From contig JANEZZ010002693.1 in the NCBI GenBank assembly GCA_026122225.1, forward strand, positions 124,001 to 188,000: a stretch of 64,000 bases of DNA, read 5' to 3'. Origin of the DNA: Heloderma charlesbogerti (taxonomy: Eukaryota; Chordata; Lepidosauria; Squamata; Helodermatidae). Positions 43,749 through 53,004 of the stretch are shown piece after piece. A model generated the notes under the pieces. It worked only from the letters and a program-made list of their open reading frames with translations. It made no database searches and was not told the DNA's origin. Made by a program: the position numbers and the translations under genes. Numbering within the stretch: position 1 is the first letter of the stretch; every line of letters begins with the position of its first letter.

Positions 43749-44044
43749 GAGTAGCACAGGAGTAGGCAACCTTTTGGGGCCCATGGGCACATTTGGCAAT
43801 CTGAGAAACTGTGGGCACAGAGATGTGCGAATCAGCAAACTTGAATTCATTGAAGTTCTCCAATTTCCATCCCGAAGCTTGTTCCAACTTGAGCCTGTAT
43901 CAGATTGTGAGCTTTGTTTTTTTTCCTTTTTGCATGAAAATCTGTGCGTATTTTTGTATGTACTTTTCCAAATGTACACATCAGTTGTGCGCATCTTTGA
44001 AATATATACATTCTTCTTCCATTGATTAAAGCATATTTGTACAC

Positions 44045-44723
44045 GTTTTCTTTTTTTTATATAATATTTTTTCTTTTTTAAAAAAAGAAAAACAAAACAC
44101 AGCAACAACATAAACACACAATACACATACACTAAAATATATCTTAAGATTGTAAGATATCTACCTTTGGCTCCCCTTACACAACAGATGCTTATTATTA
44201 TTCTCCAGTTGTTATCTTACTTGTATATCATACACTGAGTTCACAGACATTATCTCATTTCTCTCCTAATTTTAACAACAACAACAACAAAGAGAATTAA
44301 CCATCCCAAAGTTCCAAATCCACATACATAGATATCATTTTTCTCTATTTCTTGTACAAATTCTATAAAAGGTTTCCAATCTAACATAAATTTAGTTGTT
44401 GATCCTTCTTTAATTATAATAGTAAGTTTTGCCATCTTTGCCAGCTCCATCATTTTCATGATCCACTCGACCACAGTTGGTATTGTTTCATTCTTCCACT
44501 TTTGTGCATACAATAACCTTGCAGCCATTGTCATGTAGAGAAAGACGGTTCCCCCCTTTTCTTTTACGTGTTTTATATGTTAGTCCCAATAAAAAAAGTT
44601 TCTGGCTTTAATTCTATAGTAGTCTTTAATATTCTTTGAGCTAAAGACTGTATTTGTTTCCAAAATGTTTTAGCTTTTTTACAAGTCCACCATAAATGAT
44701 AAAACATTCCCTCTTGATCTTCA
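44045..44723 (-). mobile_element. L1 LINE, 5'-truncated 3' end
   Basis: The T-rich left edge is the poly-A tail of a minus-strand element. The flanks CATATTTGTACAC (44032-44044) and CATATTGGTACAC (44724-44736) form a 13-base target duplication with one change. The DNA on both sides belongs to the class B element, which confirms the borders. Confidence 0.88.
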
Positions 44724-44755
44724 CATATTGGTACACATTTTCCCAAAGTATGCAT
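44250..44755 (-). pseudogene. L1 ORF2 C-terminus, broken
   Basis: Two minus-strand open segments, 44573-44755 and 44250-44534, keep the order of an L1 ORF2 tail. The first has QEGMFYHLWWTCKKAKTFWK, part of the cysteine-histidine box near the end of ORF2. Next come IQSLAQRILKTTIELKPETF and, in another frame, AARLLYAQKWKNETIPTVVEW. A stop or frameshift separates them. The first frame runs a few codons into flanking DNA past 44723. The element lacks its reverse transcriptase core and is dead. Confidence 0.85.
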
Positions 44756-45379
44756 TTTTCATGCACATTTTTCAAATGTGCGCATGCTGTCGAACACATT
44801 TTGGGGTGAGGGTCCTTGAATCACATTGCAAACTTGGAAATGTATGGACTTTGACCACAGATTGTGTCCAAGTCTGTGTTCAGTCTGGAAGGTGTGCATT
44901 AGGTAAATGCTGATCAAAAACAAATTGAAACACATTTCTCATACATCCCCATGAGCACCACCACAAAATGACTGCTGTGGGAGGTGTGGCTAGGTACAAA
45001 GTATAAGTAACCTGCCTAATTGACTGTGTACATGGTAGAGGTGGGGTGGAAGCCACAACACACTAAACAACTCCTTTGAACCCTCAGTTTCCAGTGCCTT
45101 TTTCTTTCCCCCCTTTTTCTTGTGGCAGAGAAAAGCATTGGTCTGCAGCCACCTGCTGTCTTCATTTCCTAAGAATGTGTCTGAGCTCCATCACGTAGCC
45201 CAGAGGCATCATGGGAAATGAAGATGGTGGCAGCTGGAGACCCTCACTTTGCTTAGAACTGAACTCAGCTGCCAGTAAGAAAATGTGTTAATTTTAAATG
45301 AAGTGGGAGGGGTAGGGCGCCTTGGCAGGCACCAGGAAACATGTTCGGGGGCACCGCATTGCCTACCCCTGGAGTAGCA

Positions 45380-45693
45380 GTATCAGCATGGGTGGCACAG
45401 CAACCCAAATAGCTATGTTACCTCCAAACCCCCACACTAGTGAAATACTTCTCTTTGGGGGGTACTTTATCCCTCACTTCTGATTTAATGCTACTGTCAC
45501 TGTGGGAAGTGATGATGTCCTAAAATACCACACCAGGGTTAGACCTACTGGGCAGTTTTGGCAGGAAGGTTCCTGTGCTACCCCCAATGATCCCACAAAT
45601 CCACCTGAACTAGCTTTAAGCTGCAGGAGAATCAGCTCAGTTATCATGTGGGTTACAGGTGTTTGTCTGAAGGCTGTAGCATATGAACTAAGC
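45380..45693. other. Unassigned sequence
   Basis: Nothing recognised. Confidence 0.4.
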
Positions 45694-46087
45694 CAGGGGT
45701 GCCCAACATGGTGCCTGTGGGGACCTCCAACAGCGCCCATGACGCTCTTCACTCCCTATCTGCTTTCTCTCCCCAACCCCTTTCCTCACCATTTTTCTCC
45801 CTTCCCCATCCTTAGCTCTTCTAAGCTAAGCTCTTCCTTTCTTAGCTCTTCCTTTCTAGCTCTTTCTCTCCCATCTTCCCCTTTGCCTTGCTATTTCCTC
45901 TCCCCACAGCCTCACTATTTCTCTCCCCTGTCCTTCTTTAGCTCACTTTTGACTAGTAGCCAGGCCCCCACAGCAGCCATTATGTGACTAGCCACATCCT
46001 CCATGGGAGCCATTTTGTGGTGGTGCCCACAGAAGTTTCTCAACTTCCTAAATGTGCCCACAGGTCCAAAAAGGTTGGGCCCCCCTG
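45694..46087. mobile_element. hAT element, CAGGGGTGCCCAAC ends
   Basis: Starts CAGGGGTGCCCAAC and ends GGTTGGGCCCCCCTG, an inverted pair typical of hAT. The interior 45780-45960 is pyrimidine-rich with repeated TTAGCTCTTC. The flanks share ACTAAG, but a clean 8-base duplication cannot be set without a one-base slip. Confidence 0.75.
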
Positions 46088-46103
46088 ATTACTAAGGATA
46101 CAG

Positions 46104-46236
46104 CAGACTTCCCCAACCAGGTGCCCTCGAGATGTGTCAGACTACGACATCCATCATCCCCAGCCAGTGTGCCCAATGGTTGGGGTGATGGGAGTTGTTG
46201 TCCAACACATCTCAAGGCAACGAGGTTGGGGAAGGA
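46104..46236. mobile_element. Palindromic MITE ('ccagatgtgttggac' family)
   Basis: CTTCCCCAACCAGGTGCCCT and the inverted GAGGTTGGGGAAGG, with GAGATGTGTCAGACTAC and GTCCAACACATCTC as inner arms. Confidence 0.75.
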
Positions 46237-46983
46237 TGGGCTACAGCTTCCCAGAGGCAGCGTTTGGTATGGCAGCAAACACATTTTTAAAGCCACCGCA
46301 GTCATGGAACGCCACGGTGACATCTGTGGAAGGCTTGGTTCCCTTGCTACAGTTCTCCATGTGAATGTGTTCCTTCCTAGGGACACTCGGGGCGCATCAC
46401 CTGACACCCTGCTGTAATATGTGAACATAACAGACTAGGAGAAGAATGTTAAGGTTGATCCTGAGGCAAAAATTTCCATACAGACTTTGTCAAAGTGAAT
46501 GGAGCAGTGCTTGGTGGATTTTTCCAACTGTGTAGATTTAAGGAAGTAAATGCACTAAGACATTTATTTCCCAGAGCAATCAATTCCCAATTATCCGTTC
46601 TTATTAGGGGAAGCAACCCTCCTGATAAACTGTCAGGAAATGCCAAACATTTAGAAAAGCAGGATAAATAATTCTAATTTGCAGTGTGCCAGGCTAATTA
46701 ATAGGGTTTTTAAAAGTTGGATATTATTCAAATTGAAAGTAATTTTTTTTACTACTCATGCATAATAAAACAGTATAGTGATTACATTTTTCACCGTTCA
46801 AATTTAATTCAACTTTTAAAAGTGTTCTGTAAGTGGAGGCATATGCTCCAGTCTATAAATCACAATGAGAACCACTGGGAAATAGCTGCTTGGCTTTTAG
46901 CTTGTATAATCGAATTATGGGCTGTGCTGGGAATCTGGGCGGCGCTGGATATTTGTCACCCTGATCAGTCAGAGTATTTATTT
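46237..46983. other. Unassigned sequence without repeat signal; possible conserved non-coding element
   Basis: From about 46440 to 46980 there is no repeat I recognise. The DNA is rich in homeodomain-type words (GGCTAATTAATAGGG, CAATTCCCAATTATCC, TTTAATTCAACTT). That pattern is typical of conserved non-coding DNA, but it cannot be shown without alignment. Confidence 0.35.
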
Positions 46984-47147
46984 ATGTATTACATTTTTAT
47001 TGTTCAATAGTCGAAGCTCTCTGGGCAGTTCACAAAACAAAACTTAAAGCCATAAAATACAAAAACATAATACAACGTCATATAAAAACGTTTAAAACAA
47101 CAGAATAAAACCAAAGTAAAAACCAAAGTAAACATTAAAAAAGGAGA
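46984..47147 (-). mobile_element. L2 3' tail, left part of a split minus-strand copy
   Basis: AATAGTCGAAGCTCTCTGGG is the L2 3' motif read backwards, followed by an AT-rich 3' UTR. The copy resumes at 47501. Confidence 0.8.
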
Positions 47148-47500
47148 AAAAGGACGTCCTTTTCTGCTGTGGCCCCCTGGCTGTGGAGTGAGCTCCCTAG
47201 GGAGGTTCGCCTGGCGCCTACGTTGTTCTCTTTCCGGCACCAGATGAAGACCTTTTTATTCTCCCAGTATTTTAGCATTTTAGCTTCCTAGTCTTTTAGC
47301 TCAGGTGTTTTAAATCTGTATTTTAAATCTCTGCATTGCTGCTACATTTTATTCTGGCTGTACTGTTATATTGTGATTTTCAGCTATTATATTTTATGTT
47401 GTTTTATGCTGCACTTCATGGTTTTAATTTTTGTGAACCACCCAGAGAGCTTCGGCTATTGGGTGATATCGAAATGAAATGAAATAAATAAATAATAAAA
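47148..47500 (+). mobile_element. L2 3' end inserted into another L2
   Basis: GTGGCCCCCTGGCTGTGGAG, TTTCCGGCACCAGATGAAGA, then CCACCCAGAGAGCTTCGGC and a (AAAT)n tail form a forward L2 3' end. Both flanks are L2 in reverse orientation. Confidence 0.82.
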
Positions 47501-47700
47501 GCAGTGCAAAGATCTAAAAATGCACTAACACAGTTTTAAAACTGAAGGACTAAAAAGCTTGTGAGTATAAAAAGGTCTTCACCTGGTGCTGAAACGGCCA
47601 AGTGAGCCTCTCTGGGGAAGCCACCCACCTTTGTAGCCACCCACCTCACTTCATTTGGTGAGGGCACCTGAAGACGGGCCTCTGAACATGATCTAGAAGA
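47501..47700 (-). mobile_element. L2, right part of the split minus-strand copy
   Basis: AAAAAGGTCTTCACCTGGTG and AGTGAGCCTCTCTGGGGAAG are the L2 C-terminus and early 3' UTR read backwards. They join to the tail at 46984-47147 if the inner L2 is skipped. Confidence 0.78.
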
Positions 47701-48642
47701 GCGATGAGGAGAAGTTATTCTTGGGGTTGCCAGGTTGCAACTCAGAGATTCTCCTTTTACCTTTAAAGCTGCTGTTGAATTGGGAGATGTGACAGCCATG
47801 GCTTCTCCCAATTCAACAGGCCTCTCCCACCCATTTATCTCGGGTTCTGCTATGCACCCCTTTTATACCTGCTCTGTGGCACACCTAGGGATGTGGGAGA
47901 TCCATGATAAGCTCTTCCAATATTTTAATTATTACTTAAAAGCAATGGTGGGAGAACTCCAATTTTGATCAGAACAGTAGCGCTGGAGAAGAGAAGTCAT
48001 CCACACTCCCTGCCAGCTGCTATTAGTCCCACAGCAGAAAAAGTTTAGATGACTGTAGTCCCTCTGCCTCCACTGCAGGGCTAATTGCAGCTTGGAGTAG
48101 GGCGGGGAAATAGGACATGCACACCCAGTTTATTGCCCTCATGTCCTGCTTGTGGGCTTCCAACAGGCATCTAGTGGGCCATTCTGGGAGCAGAATGCTG
48201 GACCACGTAGACCTTTGGCTTGATCTGGCATGGCTCTTCCTTTGTTCTTAGATCAGGAAAACTACTCTCCCATGGCTACATTTAAGAAATAATAGAAATG
48301 CCCTCCATCTTGTGTATTTTGGCTGAGTCCTACTAATTAAAGCCAGGGAACCAGATAAAAAGACTGTGGAGGAAACAGGTGAGATAAAGTGAGGGCTGTG
48401 GCTGCCTCTTCTACTAGCTGAGAAGCAGATTTAATGGCAATGGGCGATCCCCAGGTTGCAACCTGGCAAGGCTACTTATTGCTCATATAGTACAGGAAGT
48501 GGGTGGTGCTTCATTTCCTCTCAGATGCAGCGGAGGGGAGGGGGCTAAACCCAGCAAAATGCTGCACTCCTGTAGAGGAAACTAAGCAAGTTAGGGGTTT
48601 CTGGCATCCAGTGCTTTGTATCCATACGCATCCTCTACCTGG
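47701..48642. other. Unassigned sequence
   Basis: Nothing recognised apart from a short (CTT/GAA)-free unique region. Confidence 0.4.
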
Positions 48643-48650
48643 GGGGAAAA

Positions 48651-49238
48651 TAGGGATGGTGGAGAATTCCTCCATGGACTCCAGTGAGGCTGGATTCTTT
48701 GGAATCCAGCCCCCCGGAGTCTGTGGCGGAATGGAGCAATCCCCCCCGCCACCCCGCGAAGTCTGCGCGGACTGGATCCTACCTGCCTCTGGCAGGTCCG
48801 GATCCAGCCGCTGCTGGCTGCCATCCGGGCTGCAGCCACGAATGGCATCCTGCGTAGTGGACGCCATTGGCGTGCCTCCCTTTGGCTGTGATAGGCTACG
48901 TAAAGATGTACGTAGCCTATCACGGCCAAAGGGAAGGACGCAAATGGCGTCCTCTACGACATTTGCGTGCCTCCCTTTTTGCCGTGATAGGCTATGTGAA
49001 TCCTTACATAGCCTATCACGGCAAAGCAGGGACGCAAATGGCATCCCCTACTCAGGACGCCATTTGCGGCCGCAGCCCGGCCAGAAGTCAGGCTGTGGCG
49101 GGCGGCCCCGGCCGGCAGCTCTGCAGACTCGCCGCGGAGTGGAGCCGGCCGGGGAGGATTCCCGGGGGGAGGAACGGATTGCCTCCCCCCCGGCGGACCC
49201 CCCACAGATGCAGGTAAGTGCGGTTTTGTACACCCCTA
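48651..49238. mobile_element. TAGGGATG-type hAT-like element, class A
   Basis: Starts TAGGGATGGTGGAGAATTCC and ends TTTTGTACACCCCTA. A perfect 8-base duplication GGGGAAAA flanks it (48643-48650, 49239-49246). It holds the palindrome array at 48841-49070 and GGAGGAACGGATTGCCTCC near the right end. Open frames of up to 250 codons here arise from GC-rich palindromes. Confidence 0.92.
48841..49070. repeat. Tandem array of alternating palindromes, period about 97 bases
   Basis: AT-type palindromes lie at about 48875-48935 and 48972-49025 (GATAGGCTACGTAAAG...CGTAGCCTATC). GC-type hairpins lie at 48841-48868, 48939-48967 and 49032-49070 (ACGCAAATGGC...GCCATTTGCG). Same plan as at 38.0 kb. Confidence 0.9.
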
Positions 49239-49246
49239 GGGGAAAA

Positions 49247-49476
49247 ATAAAATAATCTAATAAAATCTGGGTTTGGGGGTTTTCTGGATTATCTCACCCC
49301 GCCTTTCCCTTTTAATCCAGCAAGATGCATTCTATCCATTACAGAAAATAGTTTCACTTGTGAATCTGGCAGCTTTCTCAGCTGAAGAGATGACTGTGAC
49401 AAGAGGCAAACAGCCCCTTGTCTCCAAGAAGGAAGTTTGGCTTGAGTGTTGGAGTGGCTGCATAACTTGCTTCTTC
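49247..49476. other. Short unassigned stretch
   Basis: Nothing recognised. Confidence 0.4.
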
Positions 49477-49484
49477 ATTTTGAT

Positions 49485-49808
49485 CAGGGGTGCAGAACCT
49501 CAGGCCTGGGGACCAATCTGGCCCTCCTGGTTCTCTGGAAGGCCACGCCCCTTCTCCTTTCTGCAATCAACAATTGTTGGTGGTTTCCTGGCTTTTGTGT
49601 GGTTTTTCCCATTCTAAAAAGTTGAAATGCCTCCTTAAGGCTTAGTTACTGGCACTAAGGGATTTAAACTAAAATATGCTGGCTTTTTTTTTTTGAGTTT
49701 TAGGCCTGCCCCCTTTGCTTTTGGCCTCACCACCACTGGAATGCAGTCCCCGAGAACTTCTCCAAAATGGAATTCAGCCCTTGGCCTAAAACAGGTTTTG
49801 CACCCCTG
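49485..49808. mobile_element. Non-autonomous hAT element, CAGGGGTGCAGAACC ends
   Basis: Starts CAGGGGTGCAGAACCTC and ends GGTTTTGCACCCCTG. The flanks ATTTTGAT (49477-49484) and ATTTAGAT (49809-49816) are an 8-base duplication with one change. Same family as 20690-21021. Confidence 0.87.
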
Positions 49809-49816
49809 ATTTAGAT

Positions 49817-50055
49817 CTTGGGGACACCCTCCTTATCCATGCTGGTTTGCTACATTTGGGCAAATTCCACCTCCCAAACCAGCAATGCCTTCTTTGAGCC
49901 AAATTAGAGAAGTCAATGGAGATCCATGATTGGATCTCCTGTCTCTCTAATTGCAGGGGAAAGCAGCTATGGGAGCAGGGGCGGGATCCAGCTCAGGACT
50001 GCAGTGCTATGGGAGAGGATGAAACTTTCCATCCCAACATTTTCCCAATGAAAAT
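49817..50055. other. Short unassigned stretch
   Basis: Nothing recognised. Confidence 0.4.
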
Positions 50056-50289
50056 CATAGAATCATAGGACAGTAGGGTTGGAAGGGTCCTATAAGAGCA
50101 TTGAGTCCAACCCCCTGCTCAATGCAGGAATCCAAGTCAAAGCATCCCTGACAGATGGCTGTCCAGCCTCGTCTTGAATGCCTCCAGTGTGGGAGAGCCC
50201 ACCACCTCCCTAGGTCATTGGTTCCATTGTCGTATTGCTCTAATAGTCAGGTGGTTTTTCCTGATGTTCAGCCGGAATCTGGCTTCCTG

Positions 50290-50685
50290 TCACTTGAGCC
50301 CATGATTCCGTGTCCTGCACTCTGGGATGATGGAGAAGAGATCCTCTCCGTGAAAACCTTCCAAGTACTTGAAGAGCGCTATCCTATCTCCCCTCAGTCT
50401 TCTCTTCTCAAGGCTAAACATGCCCAGTTCTTTCAGTCTCTCCTCATAGGGCTTTGTTTCCAGTCCCCTGTTCATCTTTGTTGCCCTCCTCTGAATCCTC
50501 TCCAGTTTGACTGCATCCTTCTTAAAGTGTGGTGCCCAGAACTGGACACAGTACTCCAGATCAGGCCTAACCAGTGCTGAGTAGAGGGGAACTAGTACCT
50601 CCCGGGATTTGGAAGCTATGCTTCTATTAATGCAGCCCAAAAGAGCATTGGCCTTTTTTGCAGCCACATCACATTGTTGGCTCAT
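50290..50685 (-). pseudogene. CR1 ORF2 C-terminal domain, broken
   Basis: The 131-codon segment has [40 protein letters not shown] and [20 protein letters not shown], the normal order of the CR1 C-terminus. It is separated from the reverse transcriptase part by a frame break near 50740. Confidence 0.9.
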
Positions 50686-50742
50686 GTTCAGCTTGTGATC
50701 TACAACAGTTCCAAGATCCTTCTCGCTTGTAGTGTTGTTGAG

Positions 50743-51643
50743 TCAAGTATCCCCTGTCTTGTAACTGTGCGTTTGGTTTCTTTTTCCTAGGTGCAGAACT
50801 TGGCATTTATCCCTATTAAATTTCATTCTGTTGTTTTCTGCCCAGCGCTCCAGTCTATCCAGATCACTTTGAATTCTGTTTCTGTCTTTCAGGGTATTAG
50901 CTATCCCACCCAATTTTGTGTCATCTGCAAATCTGATCAGCATTCCTTGCACCTCCTCCTCCAAGTCATTACTAAAAATGTTGAAGAGCACTGGGCCCAG
51001 GACTGAGCCCTGCGGTACCCCACTTGTTACCTCTCCCCAGTTTGAGAAGTTCCCATTGATAAGCACTCTTTGAGTCCGATTCTGTAGCCAACTGTGGATC
51101 CACCTGATCGCTGTTTCATCTAGCCCACTTTTAGCTAGTTTGTTCATCAGGAGATCATGGGGGACTTTGTTGAAAGCCTTGCTGAAGTTGAGGTATATTA
51201 TGTCCACAGCATTCCCACAGTCCACAAGAGAGGTTATCTGATCAAAAAATGAGATCAGATTCGTTTGAAAGGATTTGTTCTTGACAAATCCATGTTGGCT
51301 TCGAGTAATCACTGCATTGTTTTCAAGGTGCTTCCAGATGGATTGCTTTATCATCTGCTCCAGAATTTTCCCAGGGATTGATGTCAGACTGACTGGTCTG
51401 TAGTTCCCAGCTTCCTCCTTTTTACCCTTTTTTGAAGATAGGGACAGCATTAGCCCTCCTCCAGTCATCTGGCACTTCCCCCATCCTCCATGATTTCTCA
51501 AAGAGAATAGACAGCAGTTCTGAGAGTTCTTCTGCCAGTTCCTTTATTACTCTAGGATGCAGTTCATCTGGCCCTGGAGATTTGAACCCATTCAAAGTAA
51601 TCAGGTGTTCCTTGACCGTATGCCTATCAATCTCAAGCTGCAA
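50743..51643 (-). pseudogene. CR1 ORF2 reverse transcriptase, frameshifted
   Basis: Two overlapping minus-strand segments, 51422-51643 and 50743-51501, encode the reverse transcriptase core. The first has NGFKSPGPDELHPRVIKELA and RMGEVPDDWRRANAVPIFKK. The second continues with NYRPVSLTSIPGKILEQMI, YLNFSKAFNKVPHDLLMNKL, GVPQGSVLGPVLFNIFSNDL and the catalytic FADDTKLGG with both aspartates kept. NNRMKFNRDKCQVLHLGKRN follows. A one-step frameshift near 51430 separates them. The protein would have copied CR1 RNA at the target site. Confidence 0.92.
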
Positions 51644-51696
51644 TCCTGCCCCTTCAGCCTGTACTTCGCCTTTGCTGGGGGCTCATAGACCCTCTT

Positions 51697-52708
51697 TCAG
51701 GAAAAGACTGAGCCAAAGTAGGAATTGAGCACTTCTGCCTTTTCCTTGTCATCTGTTATCATTTTGTCATCCTTATTTAATAGTTGAACCACCATTTCTT
51801 TCCTCTGTCTTTTACTATGCATGTATCTGAAGAAAACGTTTTTGTTGCTTTTAGCATCCCCTGCTAACCTCAGCTCGTTCTCCGCTTTAGCGTTCCTGAC
51901 GCCATCCATGCAATTCTGTGCTACCTGCCTGTACTCTTCCTTTGCAGCTTGACCTTCCTTCCACTTCCTATACGTGTCCTTTTTTCTTTTGTGGTAATCT
52001 CTAAGCTTTTTGTGAAGCCACATTGGTTTCTTCTGTTGTCTTCACCATTTTTTCTTGTGGGAATTGTTTGTAATTGTGCCTTGAGAATTTCCTTTTTTAA
52101 AAGCTCCCACCTATCTTGGACTCCTTTTCTCGTTAGAGTCACTTGCCGTACGACCTTCCTTATCATTGTTCTGAGTTTATTAAAATTGGCTTTTCTAAAA
52201 TCCAGGGTACGCGTTTGGCTACACTCAGCTTTTGCTTCCTTTAGAACCAAGAACTCAAATATAACATGGTCACTTTCCCCCAGAGTTCCTGTAACTGCTA
52301 CTTTATCTACTAAGTCATCTCTGTTGATTAGGATCAAGTCAAGGATAGCTGATCCTCTAGTTCCTTCCTCTACTTTCTGTAGGAGGAAATTATCAGCAAT
52401 ACAAGTCAGGAATCTCTTGGAGGGGCCATGTTTTGCAGAATTTGTCTCCCAACAAATATTGGGGAAATTGAAGTCCCCCTTACTACTACATCATGCTTCC
52501 TTGAAACATTGGCAATTTGCTTTTCAAAAGTTTCATCCTTGTCTTCTCCTTGATTGGGTGGCCGGTAGTAGACTCCGACCATCATGTCCCTTTTATTCTT
52601 TGCTCCATTTATTTTAACCCAGATGCTTTCGATGGGGCTACCAAGCTCATCCTCCTGTATTTCTGTGCAGAGATATGTATTTTTAACATATAGTGCAACT
52701 CCAGTCAT
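51697..52708 (-). pseudogene. CR1 ORF2 endonuclease remnant and linker, broken
   Basis: Three segments lie in order from 5' to 3' on the minus strand: 52406-52708, 51921-52337 and 51697-52023. The first holds MTGVALYVKNTYLCTEIQED and GVYYRPPNQGEDKDETFEKQ, part of the endonuclease. The second holds INRDDLVDKVAVTGTLGESD, close to the usual SDH box, here with H following at the break. The third is the linker, with VFFRYMHSKRQRKE. Frame changes separate the pieces. The first third of the domain is missing. Confidence 0.85.
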
Positions 52709-52902
52709 GCTCCTTCCCCCGAGCTTCTCTTGGCCGTGTTAGAGAAACTTTACATGGACAAATTCACTGTAAACAACCAGCACACAGAACCCCTTTTCCA
52801 TTCATAAATTGCACCTCACTAGAATGTGAGTGGTGGTGGTCTGTGTGTATTTTAGGGGGGAAATATAAATTTGAACCCCTTCATGGATCACTGCCTTGTT
52901 GT

Positions 52903-52960
52903 CATAGAATCATAGAATAGTAGGGTTGGAAGGGGCCTACAAGGCCATCGAAGGGGCTCG
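52903..52960 (-). mobile_element. Minimal CR1 3' end (~55 bases) inside BovB
   Basis: TCATAGAATCATAGAATAG then GGGTTGGAAGGGGCCTACAA is the CR1 3' tip. BovB sequence stops at CTGCCTTGTTG and resumes at TGTGGCGAAGGGGCTTGCG. Only the terminal ~50 bases were copied in. Confidence 0.9.
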
Positions 52961-53004
52961 TGTTGTGGCGAAGGGGCTTGCGTAACTCAGTGAAGCCATA
53001 AGCT

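Larger units (their letters stand above)
43822..44952. mobile_element. TAGGGATG-type hAT-like element, class B, nested
   Basis: The left end AGAGATGTGCGAATC and right end TTTCTCATACATCCCC fit the family. The flanks GTGGGCAC and ATGAGCAC agree at six of eight bases, compatible with an eroded 8-base duplication. The interior repeats TTTTTGTATGTACTTTTCC, ATGTACACATC and CATGCACATTTTTC-like words. It is split by an L1 insert at 44045-44723. Confidence 0.75.
43757..45371. mobile_element. hAT element, CAGGAGTAGGCAACC ends, host of two further insertions
   Basis: Starts CAGGAGTAGGCAACC and ends ATTGCCTACCCCTG, flanked by a perfect 8-base duplication GAGTAGCA (43749-43756, 45372-45379). Without its inserts it is about 480 bases and non-coding. 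Bases such as CATGGGCACATTTGGCAA and GGGGGCACCGCATTG lie near the two ends. Confidence 0.9.
50056..52735 (-). mobile_element. CR1 LINE, about 2.7 kb, 5'-truncated
   Basis: The 3' terminus with repeated ATTCTATG (minus strand) is at 50056. The rest covers most of ORF2, from part of the endonuclease to the C-terminus. The 5' part is missing beyond about 52735. Several frameshifts make it inactive. Confidence 0.92.

Noticed and set aside
45694..46087. Clean 8-base target duplication for this hAT element
   Set aside because: The flanks share ACTAAG only if one base is slipped, so I do not claim it.
48503..49255. 250-codon plus-strand open frame and 177-codon antisense frame
   Set aside because: They run from unique DNA into the class A element and through its palindrome array, so no single gene can be meant.
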